Shown here one piece after another: positions 32,569-44,790 of a DNA stretch of 64,000 nucleotides. Origin of the DNA: Oscarella lobularis (lineage: Eukaryota > Porifera > Homoscleromorpha > Homosclerophorida > Oscarellidae); assembly GCF_947507565.1 (NCBI RefSeq), contig NC_089175.1:248001-312000 (forward strand), given 5' to 3'. Made by a program: the position numbers and the translations under genes. Below the pieces are notes generated by a model that searched no databases, was not told the origin of the DNA, and saw nothing but the letters and a program-made list of their open reading frames with translations. Each line of letters opens with the position of its first letter. Position 1 is the first letter of the stretch.

Positions 32569-34990
32569 TTAGAGGTCTTCTTTTCCACCAGAAGGCTTAT
32601 GCCGCCTTTTATCTTTATCATCTTTATCATCCGAGTCATCATCTGAATCGTGATGGTCCGGTGCCCCAGCAGCTGCAGTGCGCAAAGGAGGTGACTTGTC
32701 ATTGTTATCATGGCTAAATTTAGCAACCGACATTTTAATGATGTTGTGAACCTAAAACACGCATCCTTGAACGCGTAACAACGATGTAGAAAAATCCAAC
32801 CTCATCCATTAGAGGTCTTCTTTTGCTGTTTTTGTCAGTGCATATCTTGGCAAGTGCAGTTAATTCTCGAGCCACAGCATGAGGCCATGGTACTCGAGGA
32901 TCAAACATGATATTTACATCCTCCTCTTTTTCCTCTACTTCAAGCATATAATTAACCTGTAAAACAATTGAAAAACGGACCACGTTTATTTAATTAATTA
33001 ATACTAATTTACAATACCAAATCTACTTTCTTGCTATAACTATATGGAGGAAGCCCGGTCACAATTTCATACAGGACCTATATCCAATTGACTATATAAT
33101 ACTGTTATTCACACGCATGGAGTCCTTACCACACCAAACGCATAAACGTCCGATCTTTGAGATGTTTTGCCAAGAAATGTTTCTGGCGCCATGTAACTTT
33201 TCGTTCCAACAGACAACGTCACAGAAAATGATTCCATTGGATTACGACCCTCTTCAGTGATAGTTGCTAGACCAAAGTCAGCCAGCTTAGCATTGTCATC
33301 TTCACCAAGTAACACATTTCCGCTGCAGGCACATATCAACACATGTAAAGGAGGCCGCGCTGTTAATCACCTTTTTACATCGCGGTGCAGTAACCCAGGA
33401 GTGAGAGAGTGCAAGTACTTGAGAGCACTTGCAATTTGACTAGAAATGCGTAGACGGCTTGATACACTTGGCACACTTTGACTTTCCTAAAGTAACATCA
33501 TGAAAAAAATTATAGATACTGTACAGTAGAAAAATATCTGTAGCGTCATACCTTGGCTAATGCTTTTTTCAGAGTCCTTCCGTGTACGTATTCATAGAGC
33601 AGGCAAAGCTGAGGACCATCAACTGACAAGCCCATCAGTTTCACAATATTCTCATGAGTAACCCTGTGATCAGCATTGAATAGTTAAATGTCTTGGCTAG
33701 TCACGTGCAACATACAAATACAGATATAATCAATAGCGTTTAGCATGCTAGACTTTAAACTTCCTAATTCCTACCGTATGAGAGATGAAATCTCAGTTGG
33801 AAATTGCTTCTTGTTCAATTGTATTCGAGATGGTTTATCATCTTTGGGCTAATAGAGATATTAGATATTATTAGATTGATATTAATTGTCTGAGACGCAT
33901 AAAATACCGGTTTGAATCGTTTGACAGCAACCTTAGTCAGTCTGCCTCCTACTTTAAAATCTGCCAGAAACACATCGCCAAAGCTTCCAGAACCAATTAG
34001 AAGTCTTGAATCAAAATTGTCAGTAGCTCGAGCAAGTTCTTCAAACTTGGCTACAGCGACAAGATCCACTGTGCTATCCTCCGCCTGAGCAAAAGAAGCA
34101 GCACTTGCTGACAACAATTCGCTAAAAGAAGTTTCAGTAAACTTTTCCCATTCTGGAATAAAGCTATTTTGGTTCAATGACGTTTCCATCTGGCGACTTT
34201 GAGAACAGCAAGTCTTATCAACTTCATCAAAGTAAAAGCGCTTTATGTTTGTAAAGAAGAATGATAATGGTGTCTGGAGATCTCTATTGTCGCTGTCCTT
34301 CTTTGCATCGATGACATCCTTGACAATGACAATGCCTTCTCTACTTCCTAATTTTTCAATATCCTCGTTGGTTTTTTTCATAAACCCGTTTATCAAGAAA
34401 TCGGTAAATAATTCGCTGTAATGATCATCTTTGCCAGAAACGTCGTACTCAAACACCTCTAGATTGAAACAGTTGTTGTCTGTATGGATATCACACAAAA
34501 ATGTAGTGGTATGATCAGCGTAAGAGAGAAACATAGAGAGAAACGTAGAAATCTCTAGAAATTCTTTTTTCAATTTCGAGAACATTTTTTCAGCAACTGT
34601 TGGCAGTGTGAAAACGCTTTTTCCTCCTTCAATTTTTATTACATGTATTTCCTTTCTTTTTAAAAGTTCCTTTTTCAATTTCGCAACCTTTTTTACTTGT
34701 TTGGCAAGAAATTTTGTCAATTTCGCGATTCTTTTTGCATCGCATTTTATCGGTAATGTAAAAAGGCTTATTACTCTTTTAGAAAAAATTTTTTTCCAAT
34801 CCACGGCTATTTTTGCTGATTTCAAAGGATCTAGTTTGTTTTTATCTCTTTCTGGAAGCTCTTCTAAAAGTTTTTTTGCTGTTTTTTCATCATCTTGCCG
34901 AGATTTGATATGTGCTATATATTTCCTTCTTCTCAAGTCGCAGAACGCTTTTTTGCGCTTATGCTTGCAAAAAGAAGTTTTCCCTGGCAT
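32569..34990 (-). CDS. TKL kinase with Lys-rich N-terminus and acidic tail (E4)
   Basis: A long first exon starts at ATG 34990 (MPGKTSFCKHKRKKAF) and encodes about 300 residues that I do not recognise. They include a Lys-rich stretch (KQVKKVAKLKKELLKRK), which may form a coiled coil. Then come 'FEELARATDNF', GSGSFGDVF and AVKRFKP. Later exons give QFPTEISS, THENIVKL, LLYEYVHG, LLHRDVK, ADFGLATI, MAPETFLGK, PPYSYSKK and the RRPLMDE exon. The terminal exon encodes HNIIKMSVAKF and an acidic tail (HDSDDDSDDKDDKDK), stopping at 32569. The 3' part is nearly identical to the kinase at 7742-9934. A TATA-like motif (35097-35103) lies about 105 bases upstream of the start. HRD, DFG and the Lys are intact. 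Confidence 0.75.
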
Positions 34991-35096
34991 CCAATCGTAC
35001 GAAAGCTGAAAGCAAAGCCTAACTTGAGCTGTTTGTCCGGCGAACGAGAAGGCTGCGCGCGCACGTAGCCAGACACGTGATGCTGGCTAATCCGAA

Positions 35097-35103
35097 TTAT
35101 ATA
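35097..35103 (-). promoter_or_regulatory. TATA box candidate for E4
   Basis: TATATAA on the minus strand, about 105 bases upstream of ATG 34990, fits a core promoter with a short 5' leader. Confidence 0.45.
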
Positions 35104-35201
35104 TCGCAACGCACCGCGCAAACGCACTCAGAATGGTTCCTGATTTTGCGCATTCACATCTAGCTAATGAAAAAACTAAACAGTTTCAGCACCTCTTATT
35201 A

Positions 35202-37612
35202 CTATTTTAACCCAAAGTCGTCTGAGACCTTCACAAGTTCATCATAAACCTTAGCAAAGACAATAAAAACTATGAAAAATAATTTCATCCTAATTATACA
35301 TTTTTCATATGTGGCCGATTAGAGCTGTCCATCTCCCCACACCACAGTGAAAGCTTGTACAACTTCTCTGCCAAATAGGGTGGCCAGTCAACCCTTCGAT
35401 CAAACCAGGCTCTTAGAGAGCCTCCTTCGTCACGCAAGCGCCGCGCATGAGACATCTAGAAAAACATTTAATTAATTCCTAGCCTACCGAGCAGTGTTAA
35501 CTTTCAACCAAGTCAGCAGAACCATGTTTATAAGGAGGACGACCAGTAATTGTTTCTAGTAGTACCTGCAAAAGAAGTCATTGCTAATTAATCACAGTTC
35601 AATTAGGCTAACAAACTCCTGACCACGCCGAATGCATAAACATCCACTTTCCACGACGTTTTTCCTTTTATTGCCTCTGGCGACATATAGGGGAGAGTCC
35701 CTAATGGAGGGGATACATTAAACGACTTGTCAAAATCCTCTTCATCCACAAATAAAGACAAGCCAAAATCCCCTAACTTGGCCCCATCGCTTTCATTTCG
35801 ACCGAGAAAGATGTTCAGACTACCACATTGGTTTAGTAGAAAAACTCAAGTACATAATTAATCTTTACGATTTGACGTCACGGTGCACCAAATTGTGTTC
35901 AGTGTGAAGATACGATAGAGCACTAGCGACGTCCATAACTGCTTTTAGACGACGAGCAAGTGAAATTGGATTCGGATTTTTCTATTACGTGAAAAAAAGA
36001 GAATGTGCCACAATGAATGAATGAATACAAATTGTGTGTACATACCAAAGCTCGATTTAAATCACCTCCAGCCATATGTTCATACAATATACAAAGACCA
36101 TCCCCATCCACGCTCTGCCCCAAAATTTTCACTATGTTGGGATGATGAACTCTAATGACACAAATAATAATTTAATTGAGAGTTTTGATCGAATTTTACT
36201 GTGACAAAGTATGAACTTCTACTGGAAACTGACGTAGCATCAGACTCAGCCGTGAGCGGCTTGCTTCTCTCAACTGCAACCAGAAGCAATACACTAATCA
36301 TCAATTACCTACAGTGTGACTATCTCTCCTAACAATTTTAAATTTCTTTACAGCCACCGTCGTTTCTTGTCCGTTCAAATTCATTTCTGCCTCATAAACA
36401 TCTCCAAACGTGCCTGATCCCAGTTTCTTGGCGTCACTGAAGTTGTTAGTAGCTCTAATGACGTCATTGAAATCGAAAGCGGGCGGGGCTTGCGCTAGCT
36501 TCGTTTCCGATAATCGCAAAGGAACTTTCAAAGATTCTGAAGCATCATCGCTATTCTCTAATTGGCTCGAATTATTAAATTCGGCCCATCGGTTCAATAC
36601 TACGCAGTCAGCTGTACTATTAATTACATTAATATAATGGATCTATTTCTTACGTTGCTGACGTTCTTCATCAAGTTTTGGGTCTTTCTCTTGAAACGCC
36701 TTACGGATTATTGGGTTTTCTTTATGTTCTGATTCTCGCCGCCCCTTTGCTGGGCCTTTTCCTTTATCCCATGATTTTGGAAATTTCTTAGGTTCCAATT
36801 TTCCAAAAACTGCGTCTTGACGTCTTTCATTAACTTCATCATATGGCTTGCGTTCTGCTCAAAACATTCATTTCGAACAATCGCTTCTGATTATCCTTTT
36901 CGTTACTTTTGAGAATATTATTGATTTCATGAATCAGATTAGCTGCAAACACAGGTTAAGTTAGAGAAGAAAACTCTATGTCATCAAAGCACCATCTTTG
37001 CTTTCAATGCCATAACAAGCAAGCACATTAAGACGGTGACGACAGCACACCACAGGAAAAGAATAGAAACGTTGATTATTAACCTAAATGAATACCAATT
37101 GATTTTCTACAGTTACGGGTTAATTTTTGTAAAACACAGTTACATGGTCTTCAAGGCTTTTCATTGCAGCATAACTCTTTGCCTGACAATTCACAATCAA
37201 ACCTGAGATAATACTTTCATAGACCTGAGCACGTGGCGGTGAGAAAATCGATAACAAGAGGAGAAGACCACTGTACCTTGTATATGGGCTTGAATTCGAC
37301 TGCCTCCTTCTCAGCTCGTACTTTCTCACAGCCACTGTCGGAAAATGACGGTTGTTGACAATCCTAGTAATTTCGCACGCAACGCATGGCGCTCAAAAAG
37401 TAACAACAAACAGCAGTACACATCTATACCCTAATGATTTCGATTCCAGCTTCGATTTGACGAACATAGAATCTAAGAAGAAATCGTCAGGTTGTGGCCT
37501 AACAGTCGATCAAAAGTACAGAATACGCAGCAAAGCTGCATTTAGAATTCTAACTTCCTTACAAATGCTTGAGCCTCGATGCGCAATTCTTTTCCGCTTC
37601 TCCGACCGCCAT
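35202..37612 (-). CDS. Transmembrane IRAK/RLK-like receptor kinase (A2)
   Basis: A likely first exon starts at ATG 37612 (MAVGEAEKNCASRLKH) and ends at GTAAGG. Middle exons upstream of the membrane segment are not resolved. The transmembrane exon near 36990-37085 encodes ILFLWCAVVTVLMCLLVMAL. A charged juxtamembrane exon follows (DEVNERRQDAVFGKLEPKK, 36640-36860), joined in phase 1 to the N-lobe exon (36301-36600) with 'IRATNNF', GSGTFGDVY and VAVKK. Then come LRQFPVEVH, ILGQSVDGDGLCILYEHM, VHRDVKSLNIFL, GDFGLSLF, PEAIKGK, GRPPYKH and an exon with RPHMK. The terminal exon VYDELVKVSDDFGLK stops at 35202. This is the intact relative of the decayed copy at 31-2250. The exact donor of the transmembrane exon is unclear. 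Confidence 0.65.
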
Positions 37613-38032
37613 TATTACCTGAGACGACGAAGCGTAAGCGACATGAAGTGACTCAGTTCAGCAAATAGGCTACCTTTCCGCCTATTAAAGCACTAAGCGC
37701 GTTCGTTTCTTGCGATGTTCGCACCATAGAGGGAGAAACGCCAGGGACCCTGCCGCATGCGCAGAGCAGTGGCACGTGAGATAAATTAGAAAATATGCAT
37801 GTAAAATAGCAGTCACCATATAACACATACAACTTGTTAAAAATAAAAAACGAATGCTATTAATTGTAAATTACGTACTACCACAAACATTGAAATATAA
37901 TTCCGTTGTACAGTGCGCTTTTATGAATAAGGGCGTGAGCGCTAATTGCCCTCCTATCCCTTCTTTTTTTCCCTTTAATTCCTCCCCTATTTCCCCTTCC
38001 CTCTTCCTTCCTCTCCCTCCCCTCCGTTTCCC
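37613..38032. other. Intergenic, ending in a pyrimidine-rich tract at the gap
   Basis: No gene is seen. GCATGCGCA at 37755-37763 is shared with the flank of the A1 copy. From about 37945 to 38032 the plus strand is almost pure C/T and runs directly into the N-run, so the left contig ends in low-complexity sequence. Confidence 0.6.
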
Positions 38033-38232
38033 NNNNNNNNNNNNNNNNNNNNNNNNNNNNNNNNNNNNNNNNNNNNNNNNNNNNNNNNNNNNNNNNNNNN
38101 NNNNNNNNNNNNNNNNNNNNNNNNNNNNNNNNNNNNNNNNNNNNNNNNNNNNNNNNNNNNNNNNNNNNNNNNNNNNNNNNNNNNNNNNNNNNNNNNNNNN
38201 NNNNNNNNNNNNNNNNNNNNNNNNNNNNNNNN
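38033..38232. other. Assembly gap, 200 N
   Basis: Exactly 200 N, a placeholder size used by scaffolders, so the true distance is unknown. It removes the last codons of the kinase gene at 38233-44790. The order and orientation across it rest on scaffolding, not on sequence. Confidence 0.98.
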
Positions 38233-41200
38233 CCAGTAACAATGTAGACACTCCTGGTCTTTGGCGGTAGTTGTCTTCAGTGGCTCTTTTTGCGATTGTC
38301 AACAGTTCTAGTCCATAAAGCTCGTTTTTAGTCTTTGGCCATTTTGCCTTGGGATCAAGCATTTTGGTAAGATCAATTCCTTGTGACTCTATGGCATCCA
38401 CGTACGATTTCTACAAATACAACCATAAAGTTACTCGGCACAAATTTTTACACGGCTTACTAAATCTTGCTTCTTTTTGCTTGAGTACGGGGGCAAACCG
38501 GTACTTAACTCATACAGAATCATACCGAAGCCATAGACATCTCCCAGCGGCGTAACGATTTTATGAAAAACTTCGGGCCCCATGTAGGGTCTGGTACCTA
38601 CCGACGGCCCAGTGGAATCCGCTTCTCCATCCGCGTTACCTACTATGGCAAGCCCGAAGTCGCTTAGTTTGGCTTGAAACGTTGATGACAATAAGACGTT
38701 GGACGACTTGACGTCTCTGTGTATGACGGGAAGCCTGTATTTGTTGTGAAGAAAGTCAAGTCCGGAAGCAATATCGGCACTGACGGTCAAACGAGTTTGC
38801 CAACGCAGAGGGGGTGTGTTGTCCTAATGGTTGCTATAGCATTTTTATTCAGTACTCCGTTAAATTCTTACTCGACAATCGAGCCTGTGTGACAGAGCTC
38901 CATTAGGCATGAACTCGTAAATGAGACAGAGCTCCGGCCCATCTGACGAGAAGCCTACGAGGCCGATGATGTTCTTGTAGCAGTATCGAGTCAGAATGTT
39001 CATTTCTACTCCAAACTGCTTCCGGCTCAGTTCAATTTGAGCCGGATTCAGACTAGAAGCCTATAAATGCACGAGGATAAAATAAAACGTTCATATATCG
39101 AAATAAACTCACTTTTTTCAATCGTTTGATAGCCACCTCAAATTTCTCGCCATTTTCTGAATGAAGCACCCCATGGTATACCGTGCCGAACGACCCTGAT
39201 CCCAGCCGCTTGCCCCCTTCTTTGAATGGACGTTCGTTGAAGTAGTCACTAGCACGTTCGACGTGGTAATATTTCGCCTCGAAAATGGGAGAAACGGGCG
39301 GATCTTGCTTCGCCTGGGACGAGGAAGGTGACTGAGTAGGCACAAGTGGCTGAGAAGGAGTAATCGGCTGAGCAGGCTCATAGCTAGCTTCGGGCAAGTT
39401 TTCAAGACCGCGCCTTGTCAATCGACTTCTCGGCTCAAACGACGTGGATCTTGACCCGAATACCGGCTGAGGCTGATCAGGCGACCCGGTGTCTTCTACC
39501 GGGTGCACGTTCGACATTTGCGCAGGATACTGCTGATACGATTCGGCAGCACTTCTCGCTATAGGATTCTGTTGAATAGATTCAAATCGGCTTGATTCGC
39601 CAAGCGATTGCATGCCTTTCTGAGAAAGGTGAGACGGAGTCTGCGTGCTAGCTGCAGGAGTAGACGTAGTTACAGAGGCACCGTGACGCTCTTGGCCTGG
39701 CAAGAGATCCTCTAGAATTGCATCCCCCGATTTCCCTCGACTCATAAGGTGAGATAAGAGAATGTTAATTCGAGCTCTGTTGTCTGGCGGTGCATAGATT
39801 TTTGAAACCTCTTTCGCCGTTAGAAATCGTTCACATATTAGATTACTCATAATATCATCAAACAAACTGTTTAGCGCTTCTGAATACGTCGAGAAATTTA
39901 GCTGAATGTTGGACTTAGGAGGCTTTTCATTAAACCACGTGTACAGTGAATCAGGCAGCGACCCCTTGAACGCCTCTTGAAGGTCCTTGCTCTCAAATGG
40001 CAAACTTGTCAGCTCAATAAATCGATGAATGGGGTCATGCTGAGAGCCGCGGCCCGAAAAGGCCTCAATGCCAATGCGAACGCACGTTTCTTCTCCAAAC
40101 GTCTTATGACAAATGGATTCGAAAAGTTGCCAAATATCTTCTCGTGCTTTCGCGGCAATTTCGCCACTTTTGGTCGTACGAAGCGTTCTGTCGTTTGTAT
40201 GAACGTAGATTACAACCGCCAAATGAGACTTTCTGTACATGATTTTCAATTCGTGAAGAGCTTCCACGCGAAGGAGAAATTCACTGCCTGAGAGGAGAGC
40301 CGGACCAGAGCGGTCTTTCTGCAGAGCCCCCAAAGCTACGTCGTAAAAGACGCATAGTGGCAAAACGCCGAGATCGTCAACCTTAAAAAGAAGCGGCTCC
40401 AGCCTACAAACCGTAGTTTGATCGGGCTCCTCCCGCAAAACGCGGGGGTGCAGCTTATGGGGAACCACAAAGTAGTCCCCGTTCACTACAAAATAGCCAG
40501 TATATTCCAGATAAGACAGGATCAGCTTCTCCCTTCTTGTTAGCAGAGGCATTAGACGACTCTTTTTTACGTAACCCCCATTGAATATTTGTTTTATTAC
40601 AGCCGTATTGCTCAAAATCCGCTGCTTGTATTTCTCTGGCGACGATAAGTCAATCAAGATTTCCGTCTCGGCGTCTAGCTCCACCTCATCCGACACGCCA
40701 AACCAAATTAGACCCACCTTCTGTAAACAAGACAAAACCGTTCTTTCTTCTAGCAGAAACTCTTTGGCCAAGTCAACCAAACCGATTTCTGCCAGAGAAG
40801 CAGTTTCTCCGTGAATAGCGTGGATTCGTTGATAAAGTCTGGAGACAGCGGCATGCTTTTCAGTGGTGAACCGGTGTTGCTTCAACTCATTGCCGTAGTC
40901 AATAATTGCTTTCTTCACCGATTCTTGAACCTTGGCTCGTTCAGTTTGAATAACGACGAATTCTGAACGTTCTAACTTGATCTTGTTCATAAGAATTAGG
41001 TCCCATTTTGATTTTGCAGTCTTGGCGTCCTCAACTTTATCACGTATGACTACGATTGACACGAAAAGTCCTCCTGTTCTTGCTGACCGCCTTTCTCTAC
41101 GTTTAGACACAACATGAGCAATCCATTTCTGCGCAGGATCGTTTTCAAGCGCAACTGTCATTACTAGTCGACACTCGGTGTGAATCAAAATATCCAGTGA

Positions 41201-44200
41201 CTGCCTGTTGTAGGGTAACTTTACCGTCTTCAAATTCCCAGCTGAGGTTCGCGCATTTCGTGTCTCTGATGGCGGAACGAGAAAACAAGTCTTTGGACCA
41301 CTGCCCGCAAGAAGATTTTCGTCTCCGTCACTGCAGCCTGTGCTATTCACATCCTCGTCTCCTTGCCATTCGTTATCCATGGGTATGACGAAACCAGGAG
41401 GTCCGAAAGTAGCCTCCAGTTCCGTAATTAGCGATACACAAGAATCTACAAAACAGAATTAATTAAATTAGGAAAGAACACAAATTGCCTCCACCACCAA
41501 CGACTCGAAAGCACTGAAAACAACGAGAAGCATGCATAAACTATTCAAAAAAGGCTACAACGTAAGCTTTCGAAATCATATATTTTTGCATTATGTCAAG
41601 CATTATTAGAGTCGTCGGAAGAGAAACTTATTGAATCGAGTACTGTTACGTTTATGATCGAACTTACCATTGAACATTGTTTCGTTATAAAACGTTTTTT
41701 GACTTTGAGGAGAAGTTCCGCAATCAACGTCCACAGGATCACCTCTAAACTCGTCCATTTGCTCACCAAAGCGTCGCTTAATGAAAGGATGCTCAGCTGC
41801 AGCATATTCACAGTCTTCAACCAGCGCAACAAGCATTCTCAATTTTTCAAAAAACAAAGATTCTTGAATTTCTTGAAATGATTCACATTGTTCATTCTCT
41901 GTTGGACAGACTCCTGACACTTCACAAATGCTACTATTCGGTTCAATTAAATCAACTACCACAACTAGTTGACACTCCGTGTGAATAATATCCATTGACT
42001 GGCTGTTGTACAGTAAAATTACCGTCTTCAAATTCCCAGCTGTGGTTTCGGCTTGTGTCGACGGCGGAACGAGATCGTTTAGCCATTTGTTAACTATGGG
42101 TATGGTCAAACTGAATTTTCCGGAAATAGCCTCCACCGTAATATGCCAATTAGAAACTGAATCAAACTCTACAAGAACCGTTGTGTAAAAAAATCTGCTA
42201 CATTTGTGCGAGTCAGACTTACTATTCGAAGACGTCGCTCCATCTTGAAAAGATTTTTGGCTTTGAGTCTTGCTGTCCATGCTATGACCCCTAAATCTGT
42301 CTACTTCGTCAACATTTCGGTTCATAAAAGGCCGCCTAGACTTGGCAAAATCTTTGTTGAGTGACTTGCGCCTTCCTGAAGTTTTCCGAAACAAGATCTT
42401 CCGGAATTTTTTTCTTTGAATTGATTCATTTTCTCCCCTCTCTGCGGCACAGACTCCTGAAACTTTCTGAATTCGGATATCAGCGAATTTTGATCCCACA
42501 AAGCGACAATTAGTCAAATTCTTTATAGAGCCTAGCTTCTTCTCTGTCACTCCTTGGAAATGGTTAGCTTGCTGGTCACGTTCTTTTACATCACAGCCAA
42601 AAATACACGGCAGAAAGCAAGAAACGTCACTTCCCATCACTATTTTAAGATCATTTGTAGTCAGTAGCTTAGCGCAATGCACAGATGCAATGTAGAATGC
42701 AATGCACACGATGATTACAAGAAACCAATGCGAAGCAATCGGACAAAGATCAATTGGCAAAAACGTTGCTCTCGCCATCGTTGCCTTGGTTAAACTGTTC
42801 CTCCAAGAAAACAAAGGATGGACTGTTGCCTGGTCAGTTTCCTCTTCTGGGAGTTTGTCCATCTTTCCATCAAGAAATTGGAATTGGCAGATAAGTTTAA
42901 AATAAAAGCGCTCTTGGCATCCCGCCAACTCTTCAGAAAACTCAGCACCACAATGAATGCGCCTTACAAGAGTACAGCGGTAACTCGGACTATCAATTCT
43001 GTCCTCAGACATACTGAGTTTCTAGATCGATTTGATTATAGAAAAGAAAAGGTAAACGGAATTTCCTTACGTCATTCTCTAAGTGAGATACAAAACTTGT
43101 TTCTTTGAAAAACGTCGACCCGTGGAGTGTGTTAGTTTTTTCCGGCACTGATACAGCATCCGCATCAACTGACTGAATCAGAATAAAGACAATTAAAAGT
43201 AAACAGGGTAAATTCCTGCACAAAAGTTTGAAAACGTGGCAACGTTCTATACACACAAACAAATGACTTGATTCTGACAGGCAAAATCAATAACCAAACC
43301 TGATTTGGGCTGAATGGACAACTGATCTCGTGCCGCTTCCGTGGTGTTTCTACAAACTCCTGCTTTCCGTTCCGTTTCACCCACTTGAAGTTCACGTTGA
43401 AGTGACCAAATCTGTGACAGGCAGCCTGCACTCAACAGCTGCCTGTCGTTTTTACAAAGCACTTTTTCATTTTTTTGGTTTAAATCGCCGTCACTCGTGC
43501 AATTTTCTTTAGCTAAGTCGCACTCGGAAACTAAATCAGTGGCTCTCATCATTTTCATCATTTTCCAAAGGGTTAGTAGCAACAGCGGCAAACAACTGAT
43601 AAGATGACGCTCGTTACCACCAAAGAGACGCTGCTGTTGATCAAAAGCCGACTTGCCCATCATCCGCTCTAACCAAACACTGCCATTAGTCATTGTGTCA
43701 CAAGATTTTTGACACCCTAACAACTCTATAGAAGCAATAATAGCAGGTTGAGGTGGAATCAATACATCATCCACCCTGGCACCAAAAGCAGCACCGTGGT
43801 AATTAGTGGTAGGTCTGCCCTGGAGCATACTATTTACTTTCTAAAAACGTTCCAGTTACAGAAATAACAAAAGAAAAGACTCCTTACTTTCTGCAAGGAA
43901 ATTACTAACGCCGTCTCATGTTGAAACATTACCAATTTTTTTGCTTCACGGTTTTCTAATGCTGATGCAGCAGCGCCGCAACTTGAAAGGTAAAGGAATA
44001 GAATAATGGTACAGCGGCGACTGAAGCCTGTGGGCAGCACATTGAAAGAAGAAGATGAATCCCGTTTGGGCAGTACTGTAACAGCACTTCTGCTTGATTT
44101 TGCACTCGTTGAGCAGACAGAAGTCAGGCTATTGAAGATGCTAGTGATACGCAAAAAACGTTCTACAAAACAAAAATAACTGACCCTTTAGGAATAGGAA

Positions 44201-44790
44201 GCCCAAACGCAAATCCTAACCTGACAGACAAAACTTGTAACAAAAACCTGGAATGTTCAACAAAACTTCGCAAAAAAACACTTGCCGCTTGCCTGAGACA
44301 TGCAACGGCTTCTTACCATAATTAAAAACTTGTAGTAGTGGCTTTTTCCAAGTGGTACTCCTCCAAAAGATCCTCATCTTCACAAGACCTTTAGCAGCGG
44401 AAAGAGCGAAGTCCGCCGCTTTCTCACCAAGATTCAAGTTGCCTCTTATAATCTGTTTCAATGGTTGCTGATATTTCCCTTTGCCCTATTTAGAGAATGT
44501 CATGTACTCAATGCAAAAGCTGAGACTGCTTGTAGGCATACTGTAGAATTTTTCATAACACCCGTTACAAAAAATTGATCAGACTTCTTTTCAGGCTCTT
44601 CAAATTTCGAACTCTCATTCAAATTTGATTTCAAAGCCAAATTTCCTTCCAAACATGCAAGAATGAAAACCAATTTGTTGACTAAGGAAAACAAATATAA
44701 TGCAAGTATCCACAACAGCTCACCGAGTTTTTGTAATGAACTATCCTGACGCGTGACAGCAGAATTTAACAAAACGAGGATTAGACCCAT
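38233..44790 (-). CDS. Multi-pass membrane, COR-like, CARD-like, TKL kinase protein; 3' end in gap (C)
   Basis: The start is ATG 44790 (MGLILVLLNSAV). Upstream exons encode about five hydrophobic segments: WILALYLFSLVNKLVFIL (44.7 kb), IILFLYLSSCGAAASAL (44.0), CLPLLLLTLW (43.6), LLLIVFILIQSVDA (43.2) and FLVIIVCIAFYIASVHC (42.7). A module 'GNLKTV.L.YN.QS.DI' with 'HTEC.LV' occurs twice (near 42.0 and 41.2 kb). Exon about 39110-41447 adds a Roc-remnant-like stretch without a P-loop, a COR-like winged-helix region (LSSPEKYKQRILSN to VVPHKL) and a CARD-like helical module (LTAKEVSKIYAPPDNRARIN, HLMSRGKSGDAILEDLL). It then has a Pro/Gln-rich linker, 'ERASDYF', GSGSFGTVY and VAIKRLK. Kinase exons follow with CDGPELCLIYEF-like sequence, [20 protein letters not shown] and GPEVFHK. 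COR and CARD calls are pattern-based. The last residues fall in the gap. Confidence 0.65.

Noticed and set aside
37854-38401. Open frames running across the N-run
   Set aside because: They are read-through of unknown bases and carry no information.
39110-41447. A functional Roc GTPase ahead of the COR-like region in C, J and K
   Set aside because: No P-loop (GxxxxGKS/T) or clear switch motif is visible; only a weak remnant-like stretch precedes the COR-like part.
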